From assembly GCA_014843695.1 (NCBI GenBank), contig CM026398.1, positions 21,308,061-21,372,060 on the forward strand: a DNA stretch of 64,000 bases. The letters are read 5' to 3'. The notes below the pieces were generated by a model. The model ran no database searches. It had not been told where the DNA came from and worked only from the letters and a program-made list of their open reading frames with translations. A program made the position numbers and the translations under genes. The stretch comes from Archivesica marissinica. Taxonomy: Eukaryota > Mollusca > Bivalvia > Venerida > Vesicomyidae. Below are positions 11,945-22,569 of this stretch, piece by piece; the stretch's first letter is position 1, and each line of letters starts with the position of its first letter.

Positions 11945-12121
11945 GCTTTATTTATTTTACACCGATTGCGAAGCAAGTTTTAACAACTTATATTAATCAC
12001 TCTCGTTGGTGCGGAAGAAAGGAGTACTCGGAGGAAACCCACCTGTCCGATCTGGCGACCACCATATACTTCCCGGTCCGAAGATCGAACCCAGGTTGCA
12101 TTGGTGAGAAGCGAGCGCGCT
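11945..12121 (-). mobile_element. SINE-G, tRNA-derived
   Basis: On the minus strand: TTAGCGCGCTCGCTTCTCACC (A-box type), GGGTTCGATCTTCGG (B-box type), then CAGATCGGACAGGTGGG and a tail with AAAACTTGCTTCGCAATCGG. The best other copy is 33499-33731; tail-only copies lie at 1228-1287 and 30200-30255, and in 30385-30478. Confidence 0.7.
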
Positions 12122-12431
12122 AAATATTGAATACCATATAATACATTGTTATTTTATCAAGTGTGCCCCATGTCATGGTTATATCAATGACAACATGAAG
12201 CATGATTTATGCATGACAAATGTACGATGGTCAAGGCTGTGATATACTAGTACGAAATACATCATCTTTGGAAATATGGTCAATATTCGTTATGTCAAAC
12301 TTCGGTTATGTCGAAGTATTTTGTTCGGTCCGACAGAATTCGACATAACGGATGTAGACTTAACTTTCACAAACCTACTCAACAAAAGTAAACAAGAAAT
12401 TCTCATATAAACCAAAAATGGAATAACAAAC

Positions 12432-12581
12432 CTGTTGGAAATCTATCGGTAGTCCCATGACCAGGCAAGAACCATGTGTGTGTTGTGTCCGTTGATAGGT
12501 CGCTATAGTCTACAATGGTACCTTTTTCACCTGGCACGCCTCGACCAATATTGTTGACGAGTAGTGTCGAGTGTTTGTAAC
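12432..12581 (-). CDS. Exon N (50 codons, phase 1-1)
   Basis: Acceptor CCACAG above 12581 and donor GTTTGT below 12432. The product carries YKHSTLLVNN, DYSDLSTDTTHTWFLPG and TDRFPTG. It aligns with the stretch HSTLYINND...YTDISEDRFKAWILPESS of the exon P units. It fills exactly the part of the unit between exon M (ends FFYHTG) and exon O (starts NNEYRFNELQ), which is the main reason to accept so short an exon. Confidence 0.82.
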
Positions 12582-12602
12582 CTGTGGAAACAAAGGTTTT
12601 TT

Positions 12603-12751
12603 TAAAGGTATTTTATCGTCGCTACCGGTTGCCCATATGAGCTAACAACACCTTCCTGGGCAGCAGGTTCCTGCGGTTAACTAGTACTTGATGCACCATT
12701 CTCTGTAAGAAATTGCAAACTTTTTCATATAAAGCGACACGGTCTGAGAGT
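12603..12751 (-). mobile_element. Chimeric SINE: S-type body with T-type tail, truncated
   Basis: The left part (TATCGTCGCTACCGG... through ATATGAGC) is the 3' tail of SINE-T. It is fused to the SINE-S body (TAACAACACC...AGTACTTG...ACTTTTTCATATAAA). Compared with the copy at 13118 it has a deletion of about 15 bp at the joint. It lies about 20 bp from exon N. Confidence 0.75.
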
Positions 12752-13117
12752 GGAAATAAATGGTTCCTCATTAAGTGTTTACAGGAATACAAAAAAGTAT
12801 GATTATATTTCAGAACCATGCACTTCTGCATGTAGGCCCTGACGATTTCTTCTTTTTTTGCTGAAATATATAAACCATAGAGCGCGATTATATCGTATCT
12901 TGAGAAATTTTGGCTTGTGAAAATTATATTTCACGGTGTGCGGTATAAACAAGAATGCTTTTCACCGATTATCGTGCCAAAAAGTGGGTGCACGTTATAC
13001 ATGATAGCGCGGTATAGATAGTAAATTACGGTACTTATAATGTGCTGCTATGGAGCGGACTATTAGAAATCAGCATTACCGGCATACATTTATTTTCATT
13101 TTCAATATAATTTTTTT

Positions 13118-13375
13118 AATTTAAGTTTATTTAACGTCGCTACCGGTTGCCCATTTGAGCGACGGACAGTTTACCTAACAACACCTTTCATGGGCAGGCT
13201 CTAGCGGCTAACCAGTACTTGGTGCACAAACCTCTCTAAGAAACTGCCAACTTTATCATATAAAGAGACACGTCTAAGCGGGGCTCGAACAAGTGACCAT
13301 CAGTGAAGATAGGTTACAATGGTATACCAATCTGCGACATTAACCACTAGACCAGGGAGGCGGACATTTTCAATA
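13118..13375 (-). mobile_element. Chimeric SINE: S-type head and body with T-type tail
   Basis: A full-length chimera on the minus strand. The tRNA-Ser-like head (CTAGTGGTTAATG around 13333-13345) is followed by the SINE-S body to GGACAGTTTACC. The sequence then switches to GTCGCTCAAATGGGCAACC and the SINE-T tail. The same junction as at 12603 shows this is a family and not a random nested insertion. Confidence 0.78.
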
Positions 13376-13555
13376 ATAATTTAATCACACTTTTGATACA
13401 TCCACAGTTTTGAAGATCTACCTACAAATGAAAACCATTTTTGGAGAAGCTTTTATTTATTAATTACCTCCCTTTATGGATATATAGATTCAGAATTCAA
13501 CAGTGACTTCCCCTGTAAAATTGTATTGGTTTTGTTATTTAAAGAAACAAGATAA

Positions 13556-13800
13556 TTATATAAGCAGGTTCCTCAATCCAGGGATCGCAGGTCGATCCCC
13601 CGTCAGATCGTAATAAAATTAACAAACTGTAAACCCAGGTCTCGTGTCGGTGCTGTACACCGTGCAAGTAAAAGAACCAGAGGAGTCTCTGTCTGTAGCA
13701 TTGCACTATCCTCCAAAAATATAAAATGACTAATCTCTTCAGGAGGCGTCGCTCATATGGGCAACCGGTAGCGATGATAAATAAACGTAAAACACACACA
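13556..13800 (+). mobile_element. SINE-T, 5'-truncated in the tRNA-like head
   Basis: Starts in the anticodon-arm part of the head (AATCCAGGGATCGCAGGT), then body and tail as in 63409-63698, ending GATAAATAAACG before an ACACAC stretch. A 106-codon minus frame across it is spurious. Confidence 0.82.
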
Positions 13801-14054
13801 CTATCACAATAAGCGATGAATTCCCACTGAAACTTTATGATGGTTGTAAGAATTTGCATGTATGAGATTTAGTGAAAAATAAAATTTGGAGAAAATTATA
13901 TAATCCGATATCCAGCAAAACCAGTTTGTTATGAGTTCAGTCGGTTAAATTCGCTCGGCCACATGGTTCACTGGAGGTGAGGGTAAATAAGCTCAATCAT
14001 CATCATCAGGTTTGAATTGTGAAGTGCGCCATGACGTGATTATGATGTAGCCAT

Positions 14055-14304
14055 ATTGGTAATGGCGTCAAGAGGTGCTTCTATGAGGGAAAGATTTAAG
14101 ATGCAAGCACAATGTATGTCATATTGGTAATGGCGTCAAGAGGTGCTTCTATGAGGGAAAGGGTTAAGATGCAAGTACAATGTATGTCGTATTGGTAATG
14201 GCGTCAAGAGGTGCTTCTATGAGGGAAAGGGTTAAGATGCAAGCACAATGTATGTCATATTGGTAATGGCGTCAATAGGTGCTTCTATGAGGGAAAGGGT
14301 TAAG
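14055..14304. repeat. 68-bp tandem repeat of a TTAA-MITE end, 4 copies
   Basis: Copies start at about 14055, 14123, 14191 and 14259. Each contains ATTGGTAATGGCGTCA and TTCTATGAGGGAAAGGGTTAA-type ends, with a short ATGCAAGCACAATG spacer. The end of a transposon has itself been amplified in tandem. Confidence 0.85.
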
Positions 14305-14638
14305 TACCCATATCTCACCTTTAACCTCCAACTGTGACCTTGAAGCTACAGACCTTGCTCTTGTGTACGATATGCCTTCAATATATGTCAAACATATGTG
14401 GCACATTAGTTTTGTAATACTTCCATAGCCGAAGAAGTTACAACCCAGACATCGCTCGCCCATATGGTTCGCCGGAGGCGAGGGTAAATAAGCTCAATCA
14501 TCACCAGACATGGACAATCGGACAGAGAGACGGAGAGTTCGAAAACTATATGCACGATTTAAAAATAAATTGTAACCGCTGTCCATTTTTAACATGGAAA
14601 AGAAGTTACATGGCGTAATATACAGTCATTAAACAAAC

Positions 14639-14837
14639 CAGTATGGTAGAAGAATGCGGTTCCAGAAGCTCCATCACATTCCGGGGTAGTTGCATCGCCG
14701 CCATATACATCCCAGGAGCCAGAGAACGTGAAGTTGCGCTGGAAATACATCGCAATACGGCCCCCAGAGGCACCACAACCTTCATTACCTCCAGTCGACG
14801 AACCATCTCCTCCTATCACTTGGAACTCGCCATAACC
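14639..14837 (-). CDS. Exon M (66 codons, phase 0-1)
   Basis: Acceptor TTTTCTCATCAG above 14837 and donor GTTTGT below 14639. The product starts GYGEFQVIGGDGSSTGG, then GCGASGGRIAMYFQRN, FTFSGSWDVYGGDA and GASGTAFFYHTG. It continues exon L (which ends MDIANVK) at phase 0, as GSIWMH..VIQGYG reads through in exon P. The frame extends upstream into the 16-bp array, which is intronic. NFT is a potential glycosylation site. Confidence 0.86.
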
Positions 14838-14871
14838 CTGATGAGAAAATACTTCAAATTGCAATTTAAAC

Positions 14872-15712
14872 CATCCAGGTACACACACGTCCAGGTACAC
14901 ACACATCCAGGTATACACACACATCCAGGTACACACACGTCCAGGTATACACACACACATCCAGGTATATACACATCCAGGTATACACACACACACATCC
15001 AGGTATACACACACCCAGGTATACACACACCCAGGTATACACACATCCAGGTATACATACATCCAGGTACACACACACCCAGGTACACACACACCCAGGT
15101 ATACACACATCCAGGAATATACACACGTCCAGGTATACACACGTCCAGGTATACACACGTCCAGGTATACACACGTCCAGGTATACACACGTCCAGGTAT
15201 ACACACATCCAGGTATACACACATCCAGGTATACACACATCCAGGTATACACACATCCAGGTATACACACGTCCAGGTATACACACATCCAGGTATATAC
15301 ACTTCCAGGTATACACACATCCAGGTATACACACATCCAGGTATACACACATCCAGGTATATACACTTCCAGGTATACACACATCCAGGTATACACACAT
15401 CCAGGTATACACACATCCAGGTATACACACATCCAGGTATACACACATCCAGGTATACACACGTCCAGGTATACACACGTCCAGGTATATACACATCCAG
15501 GTATACACACATACAGGTATACACACATCCAGGTATACACACATCCAGGTATATACACTTCCAGGTATACACACATCCAGGTATACACACATCCAGGTAT
15601 ACACACATCCAGGTATATACACTTCCAGGTATACACACATCCAGGTATACACACATCCAGGTATACACACATCCAGGTATATACACTTCCAGGTATACAC
15701 ATATCCAGGTGC
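14872..15712. repeat. 16-bp minisatellite (TATACACACATCCAGG) in intron L-M
   Basis: About 52 units with A/G (CATCC or CGTCC) and CTTCC variants. A three-to-five-unit supra-pattern is visible at 15290-15710, where TATATACACTTCC recurs. The array starts about 35 bp upstream of the exon M acceptor. Frames of up to 370 codons on both strands are artefacts. Confidence 0.95.
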
Positions 15713-15949
15713 AGCATACACATTCAGATATACTAAGGAACACACAGCCATTTGAAATTCAAGTTGTAAGTGGCACCTTGACCATGAACCAACATGACTG
15801 AAACCTACATTCTGCACGTTGTATCCATATGGTTAACATTTGTGCCACGTCATTTTAAAATTTAACACAGATTGGTTTGGACAGACACACAGACAGACAC
15901 GGACGAACGGAAAACATTCCTTTATTCCCCACCAACTAATCAGAAGGAT

Positions 15950-16160
15950 AATAAATATATTTAACTAACAGAGAGGTAATAAATATGTTTAACTAACAGA
16001 GGGGTAATAAATATGTTTAACTAACAGAGGGGTAATAAATATGTTTAACTAACAGAGGGGGGTAATAAATATGCTTAACTAACAGAGGGGTAATAAATAT
16101 GTTTAACTAACAGAGGGGGTAATAAATATTTTTAACTAACAGAGTGGTAATAAATATGCA
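15950..16160. repeat. 27-28-bp tandem repeat (GGGGTAATAAATATGTTTAACTAACAGA), about 7 copies
   Basis: Units differ mainly in the number of G and by single substitutions. The array ends about 65 bp before the exon L donor. Confidence 0.9.
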
Positions 16161-16226
16161 ACTAACAGAAACAAAAGACTGCCTGAAAACTTCATACAAC
16201 AGTGAAGATGGAATATAATATCAAAC

Positions 16227-16498
16227 CTTGACATTTGCAATATCCATAAGGATAGATCCGCCACTACCTCCTCCACTGGCCCCGGTTCCAGCTTCACCAT
16301 TACAACTGATCTCACCATCATTCTGAAGTTCTGTATTTATTTTAAGGTATATTACACCGCCGCCACGCCCACCATTTCCGGACACCGTTGAGGAGCCACC
16401 GTTGCAACCACGATCTACGGGTTCAAACACCTGACCATAAGGTGCGCCTGTGACCATGTCATCGGTATTTCCACCACCTCGGCCACCATGTCCGGCTC
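16227..16498 (-). CDS. Exon L (90 codons, phase 1-0)
   Basis: Acceptor TTCTGCTACAG above 16498 and donor GTTTGA below 16227. Product: AGHGGRGGGNTDDMVTGAPYG, QVFEPVDRGCNGGSSTVSGNGGRGGG, VIYLKINTELQNDGEISCNGEAGTG, then ASGGGSGGSILMDIANVK. It matches the GAGHGG to GGSGGSIW segment of a unit, here with two introns that exon P lacks. Confidence 0.87.
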
Positions 16499-16659
16499 CT
16501 GTAGCAGAAGTTGGAACTATATATGTCCAATGTTTGCAAATACACGTTTATAAGGCCAGGACAAATTGATTGCTGGTTTTTCATTAATATTTTGCACACA
16601 ATGGGAGAAGTAGTGAAAGTGTTTCTCATTTGTTTTTTTTAACTCAATAAAGTTGAGGG

Positions 16660-17450
16660 GAGTGTCAACATCAAACATGGGTTCAGGCTGGAGCATATTT
16701 GGGCAGACTGGAGAGGAGTAGGGCTGGAGGTGTTGAGGGATTGGAGCAGTATGAAGTGAATGGAGGGGCTGGTGTAGGCTGGAATGATTCAGGGTTGGAT
16801 GTAATGGGGGCAGGATGTATGGATGCCAGGGGCTGGAGAGGTTGAGAGGCTGTAGGGCACAATGGGATTGGGGCCGGCTGGACTGGAGGGTATGGAGAGG
16901 CTAGGTTAATCTGGACTGGTTGATGGGGCTGGAGGAATATGGACAGGTTAGAGTTGTTGAGAACTGCATGGAAAGATAAGCTGGAGTAGATGGCGGCAGC
17001 AATTAGGGGTGGACGAGAATGAATAGTTGAGGGACTGAAGAGTCTGGAGGCGAGCTGTATGTATACTGGTGGGGTTAAGGGTTCTGGAGTACATTGAAAG
17101 TGTTGAAAGGCTGGAGGGACTGAAGGTGGACTGAAGGGATTGAGGGGCTATATTGAGGGAATGGACGTGGGATTGAGGGGCTGGAGGGATTGAGGGGCTG
17201 TACTGATGGACTGGAGGTGGGTTGAATGGATTGAGTGGCTGGTGGGACTGGAAGTGGACTGAAGAGATTGGAAGGTGGAATGGAGGAGGGATTAAGGGGC
17301 TGGAGGGGATGGGGCATGCTGAAGGGCTGGAGTAATCTGAAAGGATCGAGAGGCTGGAGGGACTGGATGTGGACTGAAGGATTGAGGGGATATGGCAGAC
17401 TGAGGGGGTTGAGGGGATATGGCAGACTGAGGGGGTTGAGGGGATAAAAT
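16660..17450. repeat. Degenerate G-rich minisatellite in intron K-L
   Basis: Irregular repeats of GGCTGGAGGGRTTGAGGGG type with TGGACTGAAGG variants. The last three units (from about 17385) are near-identical. The C-rich complement gives false minus-strand Ser/Pro frames. The G-tract density could allow G-quadruplexes on the plus strand (inference). Confidence 0.85.
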
Positions 17451-17516
17451 GTAGCATTTATTTTTGCAATGGCGTAAAGTTGTTGATAAGAAGCATATAA
17501 ACTGTGAGATTCGAAC

Positions 17517-17679
17517 CTGATCCTGATGTTGCACTCACTCCACTATGTCCACCAGTGCAGGCAACAGTGTGTAAATCTCCAATGATTTCTCCCAGATCGT
17601 CCACTATCAGATAGTCGGCTTCAATGTTCACCATGGTAGCATGAACAATACCTCCACCTTTTACACGGAACGTTTCCGC
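17517..17679 (-). CDS. Exon K (54 codons, phase 0-1)
   Basis: Acceptor TTTCATTTTCAG above 17679 and donor GTTCGA below 17517. Product: AETFRVKGGGIVHATMVNI, EADYLIVDDLGEIIGDLHT, VACTGGHSGVSATSGS. It aligns with the IEGGGVMHGTFMTINTEMVTIDAGGLLSADGLGYRP part of the unit, though TIDAGG and GLGYRP are much diverged. The donor is not consensus; it is chosen because it joins in frame to exon L (SGSG joined to AGHGG). Confidence 0.8.
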
Positions 17680-17713
17680 CTGAAAATGAAACATTGGTCA
17701 CATTCAAATTGTT

Positions 17714-18167
17714 TTAACCCTTTCCTTCATAGAGATTTAGGTTACTATTTTATCTCCATACAAATGACAGACATTTAGCTATCATGCAGTGGATAAGTAG
17801 TGGCCATATCTATCCCACCTCCATAGATATTACTGGGACTACATAGAGATTTAGGTTAATATACTATTATATCTCCATACAAATGACAGACATTTAGCTA
17901 TCATGCAGTGGATAAGTAGTGGTCATATCTATCCCACCTCCATAGATATTACTGGGACTTCATAGAGATTTAGGTTAATATACTATTATATCTCCATACA
18001 AACGACAGACATTTAGCTATCATGCAGTAGTCGCCGTATCTATCCCACCTCCATAGATATTACTGGGACTACATGAGATTCTGGCCTTTATTATGAACAT
18101 GGGTTTGGCTACTACATTGTCAATTGGTAATGGCATCATGAAATGCTTCTATGAAGCAAAGGGTTAA
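17714..18167. mobile_element. Complete TTAA MITE with internal 119-bp tandem units
   Basis: The left end TTAACCCTTTCCTTCATAGA is the inverted repeat of the right end TCTATGAAGCAAAGGGTTAA; TTAA occurs at 17714-17717 and 18164-18167. Inside are three copies of a unit of about 119 bp containing GAGATTTAGGTTAATATACT and TATCCCACCTCCATAGATAT. This is the clearest minimal form of the family that has grown into long arrays at 30801-33183 and 34516-35111. Confidence 0.88.
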
Positions 18168-18195
18168 AGAACTGTTTGTATAATTTTCGAATGAT

Positions 18196-18466
18196 GACTA
18201 TTGTTTGTTTGTTTTGCGGGTTTAAAGTCGCCCAAACAGCGTAGGCCATGCATCGACTCTCCAGCTATTATAGGTGGAAGAAGACTCCGAGCAGTATTGC
18301 AGGCAAGGACAGATACCTGGCTAGAACCATTGACCTACCACAAACCAGCTCAATAGCTTCCTCACATGTGATAATTCGGCACCTCAAGTGGACATCGAAC
18401 CTGCAGCGGTGAGTGGGCAAGAGATTTGACGTCAACGACCTTATCCACTCGGCTTCGGAGGTCCCT
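18196..18466 (-). mobile_element. SINE, fourth tRNA-derived family
   Basis: The minus-strand head has CCGAGTGGATAAGGTCG (A-box type) and CAGGTTCGATGTCC (B-box type), then about 180 bp of body containing GAGGAAGCTATTGAGC and CTGGAGAGTCGATGC, ending in CGCAAAACAAACAAAC. It is the only copy in the window. Confidence 0.68.
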
Positions 18467-18473
18467 TATGACT

Positions 18474-19155
18474 ATTATGAGATAATAATGTAGTGTTATC
18501 TCCCTTGTATGTAGTATTATCTCCCTTATGTGTGAGATAATAATAGAGTGTTATCTCCCTTGTATGTGAGATAATAATGGAGTGTTGTTTACTGTGTATG
18601 TGAGATAATAATGGAGTGTTGTTTACTGTGTATGTGAGATAATAATGGAGTGTTGTTTACTGTGTATGTGAGATAATAATGGAGTGTTGTTTACTATGTA
18701 TGTGAGATAATAATGGAGTGTTGTTTACTGTGTATGTGAGATAATAATGGAGTGTTGTTTACTGTGTATGTGAGATAATAATGTAGTGTTATCTCCCTTG
18801 TATGTAGTATTATCTCCCTTATGTGTGAGATCATAATAGAGTGTTATCTCCCTTGTATGTGAGATAATAATGGAGTGTTATCTCCCTTGTGTAGATACAA
18901 GATAATAATGGAGTGCCATCTCCCTCTTAGTGTTATCGCCCTGGTGTAAATGTGAGATAAGAATGGAGTGCTCTCCCTTGTATGTGAGATAATATTGGGG
19001 TGTTATCTTCATGGTGTAAATGTGAGATAATAATAGAGTGTTATCTCCCTTGTATAAATGTGAGACACTAATGGAGTGATCTCCCTTGTATAAATGTGAG
19101 ATGATAATAATTAAGAGTTATCTCCCTAGTGTCATCTCCCTTGTATGTGAGAAAA
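18474..19155. repeat. Minisatellite of GAGATAATAATGGAGTGTT type, forward orientation
   Basis: Units of about 32-36 bp built from GAGATAATAATGGAGTGTT plus either GTTTACTGTGTATGT or ATCTCCCTTGTATGT. GAGATAA and TTATCTC make each unit internally palindromic. The same sequence in reverse orientation forms 20662-21640 on the other side of exon J. Confidence 0.92.
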
Positions 19156-19165
19156 ACAAGCTATA

Positions 19166-19385
19166 CAGGGTTCCCTCTGTCTGAATGTTTGTCTGCGCCA
19201 CTTCTGTCGCCAATTTAAAAAACTTGGAGCCAACTAAGAGCCATATAGTTCACAAATAAATATTTGAAGCCATGTATTTGACAAAACATGTTGCGTCAAA
19301 TATTTTCGCCAATTCACAAAATTTAGCGCCAATATTTGTTTTTTGTCGCAATTGGCGCCATTGGCGACCGACAGTGGGAACCCTG
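19166..19385. mobile_element. Short inverted-repeat element, CAGGGTTCCC ends (copy 1)
   Basis: The left terminus CAGGGTTCCCTCTGTC and the reverse complement of the right terminus, CAGGGTTCCCACTGTC, match. The interior is rich in GGCGCCAAT-like motifs. Flanks share CTATA. The CAGGG ends resemble hAT-type MITEs, but the flanking duplication is shorter than the usual 8 bp, so the class is uncertain. Confidence 0.7.
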
Positions 19386-19636
19386 CTATATCGCTCATTG
19401 AACTTATTTTTCTTTTGGTTATGAAGAATGGTAAATAAATTATATATGTGTGATAGACAAAATAGTATACACATATAATCAACTATATATTAAGATTGTA
19501 TTGAAAATGTTTATGAAATGTATATGTCATTGAATAGTAAAAGTAAAAAGTAGTGTTTGTTTATTATAGTGTCACCCATATTGAAAGAGCCAGCCATTTC
19601 TGACTTTCTGCGACACCTCTTATGAACATCAGTACT

Positions 19637-19878
19637 CAGGGTTCCCTCTGTCTGAATGTTTGTCTGCGCCACTTCTGTCGCCAATTGAAAAACACTGGAG
19701 CCAACTAAGAGCCATATAGTTCATAAATAAATATTTGAAGCCATTTATTTGACAAAACATTTGCCAAAAAAAAAATTTAAAAAAAAAAAGAGTTGCACCA
19801 AATATTTTCGCCAATTCACAAATTTTAGCGCCAATATTTGTTTTTTGTCACAATTGGCGACCGACAGCGGGAACCCTG
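19637..19878. mobile_element. Short inverted-repeat element, CAGGGTTCCC ends (copy 2)
   Basis: Second copy of the element at 19166-19385, same orientation, with an A-rich expansion near 19765-19792. Flanked by AGTACT on both sides (19631-19636 and 19879-19884). Confidence 0.75.
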
Positions 19879-20019
19879 AGTACTTCCCAGATCCCTACCT
19901 TGCAGGCCAGACAGGCTATTAGGCAATCGGTAAAATTATCTCAACAGATCTCATACAGTATGGGTACTTATTTGTAAAAAATGTTATCAGTTAATTAACA
20001 CAATTTTGATAAAATCACA

Positions 20020-20145
20020 TTTATCATACCGCAACATCTGGTTAGGGAACAACAGTAAAAACAAAGGATTCAAACTAAAAGGGCAGATTCACATTTTGGA
20101 ATAAATCAGACTGTATCTGCCAAGGGAGGTAATAGAAAATTAGAG
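20020..20145. repeat. Dispersed repeat shared with 29454-29575
   Basis: CATTTATCATACCGCAACAT through CTGCCAAGGGAGGTAAT recurs at 29460-29575 with small indels. No end structure was recognised. Confidence 0.65.
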
Positions 20146-20305
20146 ATGTCTCTTATTAGGTTAAAAGGAAGTTATTACATGTATTCATTGTAAGGTGGAA
20201 AAGGGATAAAGGGATGCTCTTCAACCCTTACCCGACCTATGACAAGGTAAATAAATGGCGTCACCCTGAAAAGGGGCCCGAAAATAACCAATTACATATC
20301 CTAAC

Positions 20306-20501
20306 CTTAATATTGATTATGTCATTCACTCCGGTAAGGTCCGCAGTTGAGGTAACTTCACCACCAGCAGCGACTACGATTGTTTGAAAATCATATGTGC
20401 CACTGTCTGGAGATATGTCCGTGCGTGTGGTGGTGCCGGCACTGCCCAAATACAGCGAGCAACCGTCCCCTACAGTCATGCTATGAATACCAATTGTTCC
20501 C
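20306..20501 (-). CDS. Exon J (65 codons, phase 2-0)
   Basis: Acceptor TATTTATTGCAG above 20501 and donor GTTAGG below 20306. The product begins GTIGIHSMTVGDGCSLYLG, then GTTTRTDISPDSGTYDF, TIVVAAGGEVTSTADL and NDIINIK. It aligns with the GTMDHIHNLTL...GHTT...IQDNATISI part of a unit and continues in exon K at phase 0. Its start phase (2) fits one reading of the exon I donor, but unit residues are missing between them. Confidence 0.8.
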
Positions 20502-20661
20502 CTGCAATAAATACGCTTACAATCATACAAGATACAAGCCAGGTATCGAACCTGCTTCCACACAGCAACTACAAGTTTCACTAATTACCAGTGACATTGC
20601 TTAGCAACAGCTTTATCGTTTATGTTACTAGCACAACCAGAATAAAGTGTGTGCAGAAAAT

Positions 20662-21640
20662 CTGATACACTCTATTATTATCTCGCATACAAGGGAGATA
20701 ACATTAAGGGAGATAACACTCCATTATTATCTCACATACACGAGAGATAACACTAAGGGGATAACACTCCATTATTATCTCACATACAAGGGAGATAACA
20801 CTAAGGGAGATAACACTCCATTATTATCTCACATACAAGGGAGATAACATGAAGGGAGATACCACTCCATTATTATCTCACATACAAGGGAGATAACATT
20901 AAGGGAGATAACACTCCATTATTATCGCGCATACAAGGGAGATAACATTAAGGGAGATAACACTCCATTATTATCTCGCATACACGGGAGATAACATTAA
21001 GGGAGATAACACTCCATTATTATCTCACATACAAGGGAGATAACACTAAGGGAGATAACTCCATTATTATCATCTCACATTTATACAAGGGAGATCACTC
21101 TGTTCTTATCTCACATCTACACAAGGGAGATAACACTCCATTAGTATCTCACATTTATACAAGGGAGATAACACTGTATTAATACCTCACATTTACACAA
21201 GGGAGATAACACTAAGTGATATATCACTCTAGTATTGTCTCAAATATACAGAAGGGATATGGCACTCCATTATTATCTCGTATAACAAGGGAGATAACAC
21301 TCCATCATTATCTCATATCTACACAAGGGAGATAACACTCCATTAGTATCTCACATTTATACAAGGGAGATAACACTGTATTAATACCTCACATTTACAC
21401 AAGGGAGATAACACTAAGTGAGATATCACTCTAGTATTGTCTCAAATATACAGAAGGGATATGGCACTCCGTTATTATCTTGTATATACACAATGGATAT
21501 AACACTCCATTATTATCTCACATACAAGGGAGATAACACTCCATTATTATCTCACATACAAGGGAGATAACACTCCATTATTATTTCACATACAAGGGAG
21601 ATAACACTCCATTATTATCTCACATACAAGGGAGATCAGT
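20662..21640. repeat. Minisatellite of CTCCATTATTATCTC type, reverse orientation
   Basis: Reverse complement of the 18474-19155 array: ACAAGGGAGATAACACT and CCATTATTATCTCACAT alternate. A block of about 240 bp (around 21120-21245) is repeated at 21315-21450, showing higher-order duplication. Confidence 0.92.
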
Positions 21641-21780
21641 TTGATAATATTACAACACTGATTATATGTATGGGGAGGTTTTATTACGGTCGTCACATGG
21701 CACGAATATCACTATTACTATATGAACAAAGATGTGCTGAATTGCAAAGGCTGAGACAAATTAAATTACATCCATATATA

Positions 21781-22569
21781 CTGTGACTTGGCTACAATAC
21801 CCAGCATACAGAGGCCCTGGAGGGAGCAGGTAGATGGATACTGTGACTTGGCTACAATACCCTGCATACAGAGGCCCTGGAGGGAGCAGGTAGATGGATA
21901 CTGTGACTTGGCTACAATACCCTGCATACAGAGGCCCTGGAGGGAGCAGGTAGATGGATACTGTGACTTGGCTACAATACCCTGCATACAGAGGCCCTGG
22001 AGGGAGCAGGTAGATGGATACTGTGACTTGGCTACAATACCCTGCATACAGAGGCCCTGGAGGGAGCAGGTAGATGGATACTGTGACTTGGCTACAATAC
22101 CCTGCATACAGAGGCCCTGGAGGGAGCAGGTAGATGGATACTGTGACTTGGCTACAATACCCTGCATACAGAGGCCCTGGAGGGAGCAGGTAGATGGATA
22201 CTGTGACTTGGCTACAATACCCTGCATACAGAGGCCCTGGAGGGAGCAGGTAGATGGATACTGTGACTTGGCTACAATACCCTGCATACAGAGGCCCTGG
22301 AGGGAGCAGGTAGATGGATACTGTGACTTGGCTACAATACCCTGCATACAGAGGCCCTGGAGGGAGCAGGTAGATGGATACTGTGACTTGGCTACAATAC
22401 CCTGCATACAGAGGCCCTGGAGGGAGCAGGTAGATGGATACTGTGACTTGGCTACAATACCCTGCATACAGAGGCCCTGGAGGGAGCAGGTAGATGGATA
22501 CTGTGACTTGGCTACAATACCCTGCATACAGAGGCCCTGGAGGGAGCAGGTAGATGGATACTGTGACTT
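21781..22569. repeat. 60-bp near-perfect satellite, 13 copies up to the gap
   Basis: Thirteen consecutive 60-bp units start with ACTGTGACTTGGCTACAATA and end with GCAGGTAGATGGAT. Only the first unit differs visibly (CCAGC for CCTGC). The identity means very recent amplification or strong homogenisation, and explains why the assembly breaks here. Both strands are open because 60 is divisible by 3. Confidence 0.97.

Larger units (their letters stand above)
10951..12362. mobile_element. TA-flanked inverted-repeat element, 1.4 kb, non-coding
   Basis: TA dinucleotides at 10951-10952 and 12361-12362 bound imperfect inverted ends. The left end reads AGTCTACACCTGCTATG followed by GGTTATGTCGAATTC. 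The right end (reverse complement) reads AGTCTACATCC then GTTATGTCGAATTC. More GTTATGTCGAA-type motifs sit at both ends. The interior holds a SINE-S and a SINE-G copy and no transposase frame. Its structure suggests a mariner or pogo-type non-autonomous element, which is inference. Confidence 0.6.

Noticed and set aside
14643..15817. Frames of 285-384 codons on both strands
   Set aside because: 16-bp minisatellite. Only the last part of the minus frame (exon M, 14639-14837) is coding.
19166..19878. Firm hAT assignment of the CAGGGTTCCC elements
   Set aside because: Flanking duplications are only 5-6 bp (CTATA, AGTACT), not the 8 bp expected, so the class is left open.
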